Shown here one piece after another: positions 1 to 9,100 of a DNA stretch of 64,000 nucleotides (position 1 is its first letter; each line of letters opens with the position of its first letter). Source of the DNA: W-Chloroflexi-9 sp045863195 (lineage in GTDB: Bacteria; Chloroflexota; Dehalococcoidia; UBA2979); assembly GCA_045863195.1 (NCBI GenBank), contig BTUI01000001.1:310001-374000 (forward strand). The letters are read 5' to 3'. The position numbers and the translations under genes were made by a program. The notes beneath the pieces are model-generated. The model searched no databases and was not told the origin of the DNA. It saw only the letters and a program-made list of their open reading frames with translations.

Positions 1-1
1 G

Positions 2-1249
2 CGCGAGCGCGCCATCCGGGCCGAGGTCCACGCTGAACTCCGCCGCACCATCGATGCCGACGAGTGGATTGCTCCGGGGACCACGGAGGTCGAGACCGCC
101 CGCCGCCTGATCGCCGAGCGCATTGCCGCCGCGAACCGCAGCGCGACGGCGCTCGGGGAGACTCCCATCGCTGAGCCGGAGGTGCTGGCGCAGCGCCTCT
201 ACGACGACCTGCTCGGACTCGGCCCGTTGCAGGTGCTGCTCGACGACCCGTCGATCGAAGAGATCATGGTGAGCGGCCCGCAGCGCGTCTTCGCCATCGC
301 CGCTGGGCGCAAGCGCCTGACCGACACCGTGTTCGAGGACGATGAGCAACTGCTGCGCGTGGTCCGGCGTGCCGTCGGACCGCTCGGGCGGCGGCTGGAC
401 GAGACCAGTCCGATGGTCGATGCCCGCCTGCCGGATGGATCCCGCCTGAATGCCGTGATGCCGCCCCTCACCTCGGGATCGGTCCACGTCACGATCCGCA
501 AGTTCGTGCTGCGCGCACGGGCGCTCCACGACCTGATCGCGATGGGGACGCTGACCGCGGACAGCGCCGCCTTCCTGGACGCCGCCGTACGTGCGGGCCT
601 CAACATCCTGATCTGTGGCGGGACGGGGAGCGGCAAGACCACGGCGCTCAACGCCCTCGGGGCCTCGATCCGGGGGCTCGACGAGCGGGTGGTCACGATC
701 GAGGAGACCGCGGAGCTGCAGCTCGAGGCGATGCTCCCTGACTGCGTCGCGCTCCAGGCACGCACGGCGAACGCCGAGGGCGCGGGCAGCATCTCGATCA
801 GGGCGCTCGTCCGCAACGCGCTGCGCATGCGCCCGACGCGGATCATCGTCGGCGAGGTCCGCGGCGACGAGGCGCTCGACATGCTCGTCGCGATGAACTC
901 GGGCCACGACGGCTCGATGTGCACGGTGCACGCCAACGGCCCGCGCGAGGCGCTCACGAAACTCCGCACCTACGCCCTGATGGCAGAAGAGGCACTTCCC
1001 GCCCAGGCCATCACCGAAATGATCGCCGAGGCGATCCAGCTGGTCGTGCACCTGACGCTCGACACCAGTCGCCACCGGCGCGTCTCCACCATCTACGAGG
1101 TGACCGGACTCGAAGGGGACACGGTGGCCGGGACGGCACTGTTCGCGCTCGACGGGGGAGAACTGCGCTGGACGGGCATGCGTCCGCGCCGCGAGCGGCA
1201 ACTGCTGGCGGCGGGGTACCCGGGCCCGGAACGGGGAGCCGGGACGTGA
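2..1249 (+). CDS. tadA: TadA/CpaF-type pilus assembly ATPase (5' partial)
   Basis: Secretion ATPase that powers Flp/Tad pilus assembly from the cytoplasmic face. The frame is open to the left edge, so the start is missing; about 415 codons remain of a family usually 430-500 long. It shows the SIEEIMVSG strand near the N-domain, a Walker A GGTGSGKTT around residue 206, an Asp box (VTIEETAELQ), a Walker B-like region (RIIVGEVRGDEALDML) and the His-containing MCTVHANG motif of VirB11-like ATPases. It is followed by a heptamer-repeat regulatory region and then tadB, tadC and flp, the canonical Tad order. tadZ and rcpC homologues would be expected further left. Confidence 0.93.
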   Translation, partial: RERAIRAEVHAELRRTIDADEWIAPGTTEVETARRLIAERIAAANRSATALGETPIAEPEVLAQRLYDDLLGLGPLQVLLDDPSIEEIMVSGPQRVFAIAAGRKRLTDTVFEDDEQLLRVVRRAVGPLGRRLDETSPMVDARLPDGSRLNAVMPPLTSGSVHVTIRKFVLRARALHDLIAMGTLTADSAAFLDAAVRAGLNILICGGTGSGKTTALNALGASIRGLDERVVTIEETAELQLEAMLPDCVALQARTANAEGAGSISIRALVRNALRMRPTRIIVGEVRGDEALDMLVAMNSGHDGSMCTVHANGPREALTKLRTYALMAEEALPAQAITEMIAEAIQLVVHLTLDTSRHRRVSTIYEVTGLEGDTVAGTALFALDGGELRWTGMRPRRERQLLAAGYPGPERGAGT

Positions 1250-1273
1250 GAATTAGCAAGCTTTCGAGATGCC

Positions 1274-1344
1274 GGGAGCAAACGGGGAGCGTTCCGGGAG
1301 CGCAGGGAGCGCCACGGGAGCGGTGTGGGAGCGTCCGGGGACCG
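1274..1344 (+). promoter_or_regulatory. Heptamer array (GGGAGCG), SARP-like operator upstream of tadB
   Basis: Seven copies of GGGAGCG or a near match begin at 1274, 1285, 1296, 1305, 1316, 1327 and 1338, giving steps of 11, 11, 9, 11, 11 and 11 bp. Direct heptamers at 11-bp steps are the known binding pattern of SARP/BTAD regulators. The array fills the gap between tadA and the tadB start at 1376, so tadB and downstream genes probably have their own promoter. A second array with the same internal phasing lies at 11369-11428. The regulator assignment is inference. Confidence 0.7.
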
Positions 1345-1375
1345 TCGCCGGGGAGGATGACCAACGGAGGAACTC

Positions 1376-2230
1376 ATGCTCATCGGAAGTAGTGCCTGCC
1401 TGGCCCTCGGGGTGCTCCTGATCTTCCTCTCGCTGACCTCACGGCGGCGGGAACCCGCCGCGGCGGCTCCTGGCGCTCCATCCGTGGCCGCGACGTCAGA
1501 GGGTGCGCCGGCCCCGTCTGAGCGGCTCCTGCCGCTGTTGCCGGCCGTGATCGTGGGAGTCGCCACGGCCGCCGTCACGCAGTGGTGGTTCGGGTGGCCC
1601 GTGCTCAGCCTGGCGGCCGGCGGCGTCAGCGCGGTGATCCCCTCCTGGTACCAGAGACATCGCGAGTCCCGCGTCCGCGACCTGGTCGACGACGCGGTCG
1701 CGGAGGCGGTGGACTCACTGCGTGACGCGGCACGCGTGGGGATCGGGATGGAGGCGGCGCTGCGCGCCCTCGGTCAGACCGGTCCGGAGCCGCTCCGCCC
1801 CGTGTTCCGCGCCTTCGACGCCGACGCCCGGCTCGTGGGGTTCGAGGACGCACTCATCCGCGCTCGCGGACGCGTCGCGCACCCCGCCTTCGACACCCTC
1901 GTGGTCGCCCTCCTGATGTCCTACCGGGTGGGCGGCCGCAATCTCAGTGGCGTGCTCGATGGGCTCAGCCGCTCCGTGCGTGGAGCGGCACGGGCGCGGC
2001 GAGAAGTCCGCGCCGCGCAGGCGGAGCACGTGCTGTCGGCGCGCGTGATCGCGGTGCTGCCGCTCGTCCTGATCGTCGCGATCCGGGCCACGAACCCGGG
2101 CTACCTCGACGTGTTCTCCACGCCGACCGGCCAGGCCGTGCTGGCGCTCTGCCTTGTAAGCGTGGCCGTCGGCTACGCCGGCATGCTGCGGGCGACCGCG
2201 CTGCCGGGCGGGGAACGGGTGCTCCGATGA
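1376..2230 (+). CDS. tadB: TadB-like pilus inner-membrane platform protein
   Basis: One of the two T2SSF-type membrane proteins that form the Tad platform beneath the Flp pilus. The 284-residue product has an N-terminal TM segment (about 4-21), a second TM region (about 55-85), a soluble helical T2SSF domain (about 95-215) and a C-terminal TM pair (about 225-275). ATG follows CGGAGG by 5 nt. The last codons overlap tadC by 4 nt (ATGA), indicating translational coupling. The heptamer array is immediately upstream. Confidence 0.88.
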   Translation: MLIGSSACLALGVLLIFLSLTSRRREPAAAAPGAPSVAATSEGAPAPSERLLPLLPAVIVGVATAAVTQWWFGWPVLSLAAGGVSAVIPSWYQRHRESRVRDLVDDAVAEAVDSLRDAARVGIGMEAALRALGQTGPEPLRPVFRAFDADARLVGFEDALIRARGRVAHPAFDTLVVALLMSYRVGGRNLSGVLDGLSRSVRGAARARREVRAAQAEHVLSARVIAVLPLVLIVAIRATNPGYLDVFSTPTGQAVLALCLVSVAVGYAGMLRATALPGGERVLR

Positions 2231-3165
2231 GCGGCGCGCTGCTCCTCAGCGGCGCACTCGGCGCAGGGCTCTGGCTGATCGTGATGGGCCAGCCGCTCGG
2301 ACGCCCGCGACCGTCGCTCGCCATGCGCCTCCGCCGATTCTCCGCACGTGGACGGATGGCGCTCGATGAGACGGACGGGCGGCCGGCCGTGTTCGAGTCG
2401 ACGTTCCTTGAGCGGACGCTGCGGCCGCTGCTCGACGACGCCGGTGTCCTGATCGGCCGGGTGCTGCGCCACCTCGGGATCGAGACCGGGGATCTGGACC
2501 GCCGGCTTGCGCTGGCGATGCCGGGGATGACGGCAGCGCAATTCCACGGTCAGCAGCTCGGGACCGGCATCGTCGCCGGAGGCGCCTTCCCCCTCCTCAA
2601 TCTGCTCGGGGTGTCCGCCGCAGGGTCGTGGCCGGTGTGGCTGTGGGCCGGCGCGTTCGCGGCCGGCTTCGCCGCCCCGAGCTGGCTGCTGCGCTCCCGG
2701 CTGCGGGCCCGGCGCACCCGGGTCCTCATCGAACTGCCCGCCGCGCTCGACGTCCTCACCCTGGGTGCGAGCGCCGGGCTCTCGCCGGAGCAGGCGCTGG
2801 CCGAGTCCGGGCGCCAGCTCGACGGCGCGCTCGGCGCCGGCCTGCGCGAGGTGGTCGTCGAAGCAGGCATCGGGGCCGCGAGCTATGCCGACGGCTTGCA
2901 CGCGCTCGCCGAGCGCGAAGAGGTTGCTGAACTGCGTTCCCTGGCGGACGCGTGGCGGATGTCGCACGAGCAGGGCACACCGCTCGCGCCGGCGATGGCC
3001 GCGCTGGCTGAGAGCGCTCGCGAGCGTCAGCGCACCCGCCTCCTCGAGGAAGGCGGGAAGGCCGCCGTGCGCATGCTCTTCCCCACCGCACTCTTCATCT
3101 TTCCGACGTTCCTCGTCGTGCTGCTCTATCCCGCGGGCGTGGAGTTGCTGGGGTTGGGCCGCTGA
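2227..3165 (+). CDS. tadC: TadC-like pilus inner-membrane platform protein
   Basis: The second T2SSF-family platform protein of the Tad machine; it should pair with the TadB homologue and couple TadA ATP hydrolysis to pilin extrusion. The 312-residue product has an N-terminal TM helix (about 3-20), two central hydrophobic segments (about 115-160), a T2SSF helical domain (about 170-280) and a C-terminal TM helix (about 283-308, LFPTALFIFPTFLVVLLYP). The start overlaps the tadB stop. It is followed after 47 bp by the Flp pilin. Confidence 0.87.
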   Translation: MSGALLLSGALGAGLWLIVMGQPLGRPRPSLAMRLRRFSARGRMALDETDGRPAVFESTFLERTLRPLLDDAGVLIGRVLRHLGIETGDLDRRLALAMPGMTAAQFHGQQLGTGIVAGGAFPLLNLLGVSAAGSWPVWLWAGAFAAGFAAPSWLLRSRLRARRTRVLIELPAALDVLTLGASAGLSPEQALAESGRQLDGALGAGLREVVVEAGIGAASYADGLHALAEREEVAELRSLADAWRMSHEQGTPLAPAMAALAESARERQRTRLLEEGGKAAVRMLFPTALFIFPTFLVVLLYPAGVELLGLGR

Positions 3166-3212
3166 ACGCGGCGAGTCGCAGGTTGAAGGTTCACCACAAG
3201 GAGGTGACGCAC

Positions 3213-3395
3213 ATGTGGAATCGAATCAGGGAACAGGCGCGGGCCTTCCATGACGACCAGGAGGGAGCGGCGATGACCGAGTACGCGATCGTCGTCGCCG
3301 GGATCGCCGTCGTCGCGATCATGGCGGTGCAGGCGGTGGGGACCGCGATCGTCGGTGTCTTCAACGACATCGTCACCGCGATCACCTCGGTGTAG
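3213..3395 (+). CDS. flp: Flp-family type IVb pilin
   Basis: Major pilin subunit, 60 residues. A basic leader ends at the prepilin-peptidase signature G-AAMTEY, followed by a single hydrophobic helix (AIVVAGIAVVAIMAVQAVG) and a very short C-terminus, all typical of Flp/Fap pilins. The ATG at 3213 was chosen because it sits behind a strong AAGGAGGTG site; longer in-frame starts would place that site inside the gene. Cleavage and methylation would be done by the A24 peptidase encoded at 9656. It has the strongest ribosome site in this operon, consistent with high expression. Confidence 0.93.
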   Translation: MWNRIREQARAFHDDQEGAAMTEYAIVVAGIAVVAIMAVQAVGTAIVGVFNDIVTAITSV

Positions 3396-3399
3396 TCCG

Positions 3400-3792
3400 A
3401 TGCGCTTCATTCGCGACGAGTCAGGTGGGAGCACGGCCGAGCTGGCACTGGTGTTGCCGGTGCTCCTCATGGTGCTGATCGGCACGGTGCAGTTCGCGCT
3501 GGTGCATCACGCCCGGACCGTCGCGGAGACGGCCGCGATCGAGGGAGCGCGGCTCGCGGCCTCAGACGGCTACGGCGTCGAACAAGGAGCGCTTCGTGTG
3601 CGTGAGGTGCTCGAGGCGGGCCTCGGTGCGAGCGCGGCAGGGTTCACGATCAGCGCGGAGACGCAAGGTGACGTCGCGATCGCCCGCGCGAGCGGTGAGT
3701 ACTCGCTCTTCATCCCCTGGGTGAGCTCGCTGGCGATCCCGATCGAGGCTTCGGCTGAGGTCTGGCGAGAGGGGTTCCGCCATGGTCCCTGA
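3400..3792 (+). CDS. TadE-like pseudopilin
   Basis: Minor pseudopilin of the Tad system, 130 residues. It starts with a short charged leader (MRFIRDESGGSTAE), then a hydrophobic helix (about 14-36) and a soluble domain ending near the inner-membrane surface; the G-x-x-x-x-E pattern (GGSTAELALV) matches TadE signals. The ATG at 3400 follows the flp stop by 4 nt; a longer in-frame start would lie inside flp. It overlaps the next TadE-like gene by 11 nt. Confidence 0.85.
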   Translation: MRFIRDESGGSTAELALVLPVLLMVLIGTVQFALVHHARTVAETAAIEGARLAASDGYGVEQGALRVREVLEAGLGASAAGFTISAETQGDVAIARASGEYSLFIPWVSSLAIPIEASAEVWREGFRHGP

Positions 3793-4234
3793 CCAGATGC
3801 ATCCGGCGCGACGCATGCTCGCCGGCGAGAGCGGCGGCGCGCTGATCGAGACCGCGCTCGTGATCCCCTTGCTGCTCGTCCTCCTGGCGGGCATTGTGAT
3901 GACCGGCCGCGTCGCGCACGCGCAGATCGCGGTGCAGTCCGTGGCCCGGGAGGCGGCGCGGACACTCGCAGTCGCACCGTCCGCATCGGAAGGCCTGGCG
4001 TCAGCCCAGCAGCGCGCGCTGGCCGCGGCGAGCAGACATGGCCTCGCCATCGAGCGTCTCGCGCTGTCCATCGACGCGGGGGCGTTCGACCGCGGCGGTG
4101 TGGTTCAGGCCGAGGCTGCCTACCCGGTGACACTCGGCGATCTGCTGCTCCTGGGTACGTTCGAAGTCACCGTGTCGAGCCGGCACGAAGCGCGCGTCGA
4201 CCTCTACCGCAGCCGCACGGTGGCCACACCATGA
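3782..4234 (+). CDS. TadE/TadF-like pseudopilin
   Basis: A second TadE-family pseudopilin, 150 residues, with leader GESGGALIETALVIP followed by a hydrophobic helix (about 18-40) and a small alpha/beta ectodomain. It overlaps the preceding gene by 11 nt and the following gene by 4 nt, so the three are translationally coupled. The start is uncertain: ATG codons at 3797 and 3815 would shorten the cytoplasmic leader without losing the signal. Confidence 0.83.
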   Translation: MVPDQMHPARRMLAGESGGALIETALVIPLLLVLLAGIVMTGRVAHAQIAVQSVAREAARTLAVAPSASEGLASAQQRALAAASRHGLAIERLALSIDAGAFDRGGVVQAEAAYPVTLGDLLLLGTFEVTVSSRHEARVDLYRSRTVATP

Positions 4235-4671
4235 ACGACCGCCTCCGGCGCATCGTGAGTGACGAGAGCGGGCAGGCCCTGGTGCTGGTCGCGATCTTCC
4301 TGTTCGGCCTCATCGCGGTCGCCGGTCTCGTCGCCGACGGCGGCCTGGTGCTCGTCCAGCGCCGCGATCTCCAGAACCAGGCGGACGCGGCTGCAGCCGC
4401 CGGAGCGATGCAGGTGGACGAGGCCGCCTATCGCGCGTCCGGCGGGGCGGTGCTCGTCCTCCACCCCGGTGCCGCCGAGGGGGCGGCGATCGCCTATCTC
4501 ATGGGCGATGATGGCACGGACTACGCCGTGCATGCGGATGGACTGCGCGTCGAGGTAGCTGTCGCCCGACAGGCTTCGACAGCCTTCCTGCGAGTGCTCG
4601 GCATCGAGCACGTGGAGATCAGCGCACGCTCCGTCGCGGAGCCGCGCTTCGGCGTCCAGGGAGGTCCATAG
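4231..4671 (+). CDS. TadG-like pilus assembly protein
   Basis: Putative Tad accessory protein, 146 residues. The N-terminus (SDESGQALVLVAIFLFG) is the TadG/TadE_G-type signal, followed by ADGGLVLVQRRDLQNQADAA, a motif shared by TadG-like pilus proteins before their larger C-terminal domain. It is shorter than full TadG and lacks a von Willebrand domain. The ATGA overlap with the preceding gene places it in the same operon. Confidence 0.82.
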   Translation: MNDRLRRIVSDESGQALVLVAIFLFGLIAVAGLVADGGLVLVQRRDLQNQADAAAAAGAMQVDEAAYRASGGAVLVLHPGAAEGAAIAYLMGDDGTDYAVHADGLRVEVAVARQASTAFLRVLGIEHVEISARSVAEPRFGVQGGP

Positions 4672-4673
4672 TC

Positions 4674-5225
4674 ATGCGTAGAGGTCGCACGGTTGGCAGT
4701 GTCTTGGTATGGGTCGCGGCGGCGATCCTGATCGCGGCTTGTGGCGGCGGAAGCAGCGAACCGCCCACGGCAACTCCCTTGCCGGCAACGGCAAGCCCGA
4801 CTGCGTCTCCCACGGCGGCATCACCCACGCAGACCGCGACCCCGTCGATCGAGGAGGCGGTGGCGGAGGCATATCTGGCCTACTGGGAAGCGTATGCCCA
4901 GGCCGTGCTGAACCTCGATCTCTCACTCGTTGAAGACTTCGTTACCGACGAGGAACTAGAACGCGTCCGTGGCCAGATCGAAGCGCTTCGTACGGATGGT
5001 GTCGCAGCTCGACTGGTGATCGAGCATGACTTCGCAGTCGTGAGCGCTTCCGAGACCAGTGCTGTCGTCATCGACGAGTTCGTGAACAACAGCTTCCTGG
5101 TCGACGCGGAAACCAAGGAGCCCCCGGAGGCTGAAGGCCTTGGAGAGGTGTATCGGGACACCTTTTTCCTCGAGAAGGTGGATGGTCGTTGGTTAGTCGT
5201 ACGAACCACGAGTGAGCCGCAATGA
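4674..5225 (+). CDS. Lipoprotein with NTF2-like domain
   Basis: Exported lipoprotein, 183 residues. The signal peptide ends at lipobox ILIAAC (Cys at about 23). A Pro/Thr/Ala/Ser-rich linker (about 28-60) leads to a folded domain (about 60-183) with an NTF2-like pattern ending GRWLVVRTTSE. A similar RWLV ending occurs in the T4SS protein at 13265, so the two may share the VirB8/TcpC-like fold. Its place between pilus genes and a secreted protein suggests an envelope role in the pilus or mating apparatus; function is not established. Confidence 0.75.
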   Translation: MRRGRTVGSVLVWVAAAILIAACGGGSSEPPTATPLPATASPTASPTAASPTQTATPSIEEAVAEAYLAYWEAYAQAVLNLDLSLVEDFVTDEELERVRGQIEALRTDGVAARLVIEHDFAVVSASETSAVVIDEFVNNSFLVDAETKEPPEAEGLGEVYRDTFFLEKVDGRWLVVRTTSEPQ

Positions 5226-6154
5226 AGCCTGTCATCGTCGTGCTCGGCTTGGCTCTCCCGCTCCTGTTCGTCACTTCGGCCCAGGCTGACGGCCACGGGC
5301 CCGGACAGGGATTCAACCCGAGCGCCACGAAGGCCCCGAGTTCAGCGGAGATCTACGTTGCCTCGAGTGAGACGGGCGTGACGATCTTCATCGGCACCAC
5401 CACCACGGTTCCCGGCACCACGGGGTCACCCGGTTCCCCAGACGTGATCAGCAACCCGAGTGGCCCTGACTGCACGGCGACACCCATGAACATCGGCTAC
5501 GGCAGCGCTGGGTGGGTGCGGGCCGGCCTGGCCGCCAACCCCGATACCGTCCCGTGGACCGTCAGCTGCGACGACGGCTACTTCGGCATCGCGTGGGTGC
5601 CGACCGACGCGCCGAGCGCGCCGGACATCATCGTGGGCACGCCACCAGTACCCGGCATCGACCCCGTGGCCGTTGCCGAGGCGCTTTACGGCTTCATTCC
5701 GCTCCCGCCGATCACGCTGGAAGCCAACCCGGGCACCGGGCTCGTGGCGCTGCCGTCCTGGTTCTGGGTCGAGGGGTACGGCGGGGAGACCCTTTACGGC
5801 GCTGAAACGCTCGGCGACACGACGGTGGAGGTGGAGGTCACGCCCCAACACTACGACTGGTTCTTCGGCGACGGCACGCGCCTGTTCACGCATTCGCTCG
5901 GCCGTCCGTATCCGGAGGAGAGCGACATCCAGCACCGCTACGAGCAGTCCTCCTTCGTCGCTGGCGGGGCGTTCGAGGTCCGCCTGGAGATCACCTTCGG
6001 TGGCCGCTATCGGGTGATCACCGAGGAGGTCGATGCCGATGGCGACGTCGTGATCGTGGTGGGCGCATGGGAACCGCTCGATCCGATGGTGCGGTCGTTC
6101 ACACGGGCGTACCCGGTACAGCAGCTGCAGTCGGTGCTTGCCGCCGGCCAGTAA
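5222..6154 (+). CDS. Secreted protein with PKD-like region
   Basis: Exported protein of 310 residues with a clear N-terminal signal peptide ending SAQA/DG at about 22. The C-terminal half (about 205-285) has a PKD-like pattern with YDWFFGDGTRL and a later H-x-Y (QHRYEQ) beta-strand arrangement. There is no obvious catalytic motif or C-terminal anchor. It overlaps the lipoprotein gene by 4 nt and precedes the LysM-BTAD regulator, so it probably acts with the surface pilus. No specific function is recognised. Confidence 0.72.
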   Translation: MKPVIVVLGLALPLLFVTSAQADGHGPGQGFNPSATKAPSSAEIYVASSETGVTIFIGTTTTVPGTTGSPGSPDVISNPSGPDCTATPMNIGYGSAGWVRAGLAANPDTVPWTVSCDDGYFGIAWVPTDAPSAPDIIVGTPPVPGIDPVAVAEALYGFIPLPPITLEANPGTGLVALPSWFWVEGYGGETLYGAETLGDTTVEVEVTPQHYDWFFGDGTRLFTHSLGRPYPEESDIQHRYEQSSFVAGGAFEVRLEITFGGRYRVITEEVDADGDVVIVVGAWEPLDPMVRSFTRAYPVQQLQSVLAAGQ

Positions 6155-6171
6155 CGGGAGGGAGGGGAGCG

Positions 6172-9100
6172 ATGAGCATCACGCATCCGGGGAGGCGCCA
6201 CACCGTCCAGGCACCGATCTCGGATCCCTCGCCACGGGCGCTGGCCTTCACGGTCGCGCTGGGCATCGCGCTCGGCGTGGTCCTGTGGAGCATCAGCGGG
6301 CCGCCGACACTCCGGGCATCGGTGGATTGGGCACATATCCGGGCCACGCTCACCGGCTCAGAGCTCGCGGCGACGGACGTCGTCGCGGTCGCCACCGGGA
6401 TCGCCTGGTTGGTCCTCGGCTACCTCGCGCTCACCATCGGGCTGCGCGCCGTCGCCGTGACCGTGACCCGGATCACCGGCGGAGCGCGCTGGGCCCGCAG
6501 CGGCCTCAGCCTCACGAATCTCATCACGATCCCGGCTGTACGGCGCGTCGTCGACAGTGGGGTCGGAGGCACACTGCTGGTGATGAGCTGGCTGCCCGAC
6601 CCCTCTCGCGCGGCGGCCGCGCCCGCCGCCACGGTCGTCGTGGTCGCACCGGCTGCTGCGCCAACCGAGATCGTGCGGGTGGACGAGTCGCTCCCGCCGA
6701 TGTCCCCGGGCAGCGAGCATGACGCCACGTTCATTGAGTACACGGTCGTCCGTGGCGACTCCCTCTGGGATATCGCGCGCCGCCTCTACGGGGACGGCTC
6801 GCGGTACGTCGAGCTCTGGGAGTTCAACCGTGAGCGGACGATGACCGGAGGCGAGCGGTTCACCGACCCGCGTGTCATCCAGCCCGGCTGGGTGCTCCAT
6901 GTGCCGCTCCCAACCGTGAACCTCTCCGTCGACGGGCAGTCTGCCGTCTACCGCGTGGAACGAGGCGATGACCTCTGGTCGATCGCGGCGCGCTTCCTGG
7001 GCGACGGCTTCCGCTGGACCGAGATCTGGGAGCTCAACCGTCACGAGGAGATGGTCGACGCGCGGTCGTTCACCAACCCGAACGTCCTCCACACCGGCTG
7101 GCGGCTGCGTCTGCCGCTCTCCGCAGCCACCGCTCCGGCTTCGACAGTGTCCCCGCCGACGGTCGAGCCAGACCAGCGGGCGTCAGAGCGACAGGCTGCT
7201 GACCCAATCATCGATGACGCAGATCTCCTAGGGCCGTCCGCTGGCATCGTAGGTGACGACACGGCATCGGCCGAGGGGGACGAAGGCTCCTGGGACTGGC
7301 CAGCGGCGTCGACCCCCGTGCTGTTCACAGTCGCCGGCTTCGCGCTCATCGGCGGGGCCGTGCTCAGCGTCTACCGGCTGCGCCGGTCAGGCGCGCTGGC
7401 GTCGGGCTTGCGCGAGGCCCCTCGGCAGGGCGGTGGCGGGGATGCGGGCCGCGTCACGCTCGCCGCAGAGGCGGTGGCCTCTGCGCTCGCTGAGCGTGGG
7501 TTCGACGAGGCTCGGATCGCGCTGGTGTTCGAGCAGGGGGACCGCCTGCGAATCGTCGTCGAACGCATCCCCTGGGCGGACACCGCGATCGCCAGCCTGC
7601 GCGAGGCGATGGCGCGACGCCTAGCCTGCCGGGTCGAGGCGGGCGCGACCGCGCCGGGCCGTGTGGAGGTCACACTGATCGGCGTGAACCGCCTGGCCGC
7701 CTCGCTCGCGCAACGAGCGCCCGCACCGTCGACGCTCGTGGTCCCCGTGGGCGCCCGCGACGACGAGATCGTCTACCTCAACCTCGCGACGGGCGGCATC
7801 CGGCTCGCGGGGGAGTCAGCTGCGTACCGCGCGCAACTGCGCTCCTGGGTGACCACCCTGGTCGCAACGCATGACCCCACCGATCTCGCGCTGCGCGTGG
7901 ACGCGCACACCGGATCATTGCTCGAAGACCTCGCAGCCGCCCCGCATCTCGCCGGGAGCCAGGCGGGCGACGATGTGAGCGACCTGCTCGAAGAGCTCGA
8001 TGAGATCATCCAGACTCGCCTCGAAGACGACTCTCGGAGCATGCCGTTGGTCGCGCTGATCGACGGATCGGAAGCGAGACGCGGCGCGCTTGCGGCCGTG
8101 CTCCGTGACGGCCCCGCAGTCGGTGTCCACCTCGTCGTTGCTGGCGCGGACGATCTGACCGGTGCCTTCGAGGCGTCCCTTGCCTCGGCGAATGAGCGGT
8201 ACGGGCCAGATGAGGTCGAGACACCCGGCGAGGGCGACCCGGCCATGCCGAGCCCGGGGCAGGTCATCCTGCAGCGGAAGGGCGAGCCGGATCTGGCCCT
8301 CGACCCCGTACTGGTGCGGCGCGACGATTCACCGCGCTGGAGAGCGGGCGCGGAGCTCGCCGCGAGCCTCGCTTCCACGTCGGGTCTGCATGCGGTGTCG
8401 GATGGTGCGAGACACGATCCCTCACCCGCGGTCGTGCTTGAGCCGGTCGAGGACGCGGACGCCACGGAGCCGGATCGAGAGTCGATGGTTCTGGGTGGCG
8501 CCGTCGAACCCGGCGACGGGCCGGTTGCGCCCGTGGTACCCGATACGGATCGCCCGGATGTGGGACCCGATCTGCCCGCGGCGACACTCCCGTCCACTGG
8601 CGTCCTTCCAGCGAGTCCCACGTCGACGGAACCAGCTGGCGAAAACCTGAGCCGCGAGGATGCAGCGCCCCCGGAAGAGGTGACGGCGGTCGTCGCGGAC
8701 GCAGTCAACGAGCCACGGGCGACCGAACAGGAGGAGGTGACACCGGCCGAGGACGAAGACCCCACGGTTCCGCATCCGTCGAATCCGCCGGCACCGCCGC
8801 CAGTGCCGCCAGTGCGCGAGGAGATCGGCATGCGCCAGGCGTCGCTGCTGATAGGTGGTGCTGAACCGGATGAGGATCGCTGCGCTGCGGGGCGCCCACC
8901 GTTCATGGTGCGCTGCCTGGGCCCGTTCGAGGTGACCGTTGGTGGTGTTCCGATTGAGGGCTGGAAGCGGCCGAAGGCCCCCGAGCTGATCGCCTTCCTC
9001 GTCGCCCGTGGCTCCTCTCCGGTCTCCCGTGAAGCCGTAGCGGCGGCGCTGTGGCCCGAGTTCCCGTGGGATCCCGGCATCGACCACATGCTGGCGAATG

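Noticed and set aside
6156..6171. GGGAGGG and GGGAGCG 9 bp apart before the LysM-BTAD gene, like a third heptamer array
   Set aside because: Only two copies, and they coincide with the ribosome-binding site; not enough to call an operator, though autoregulation remains possible.
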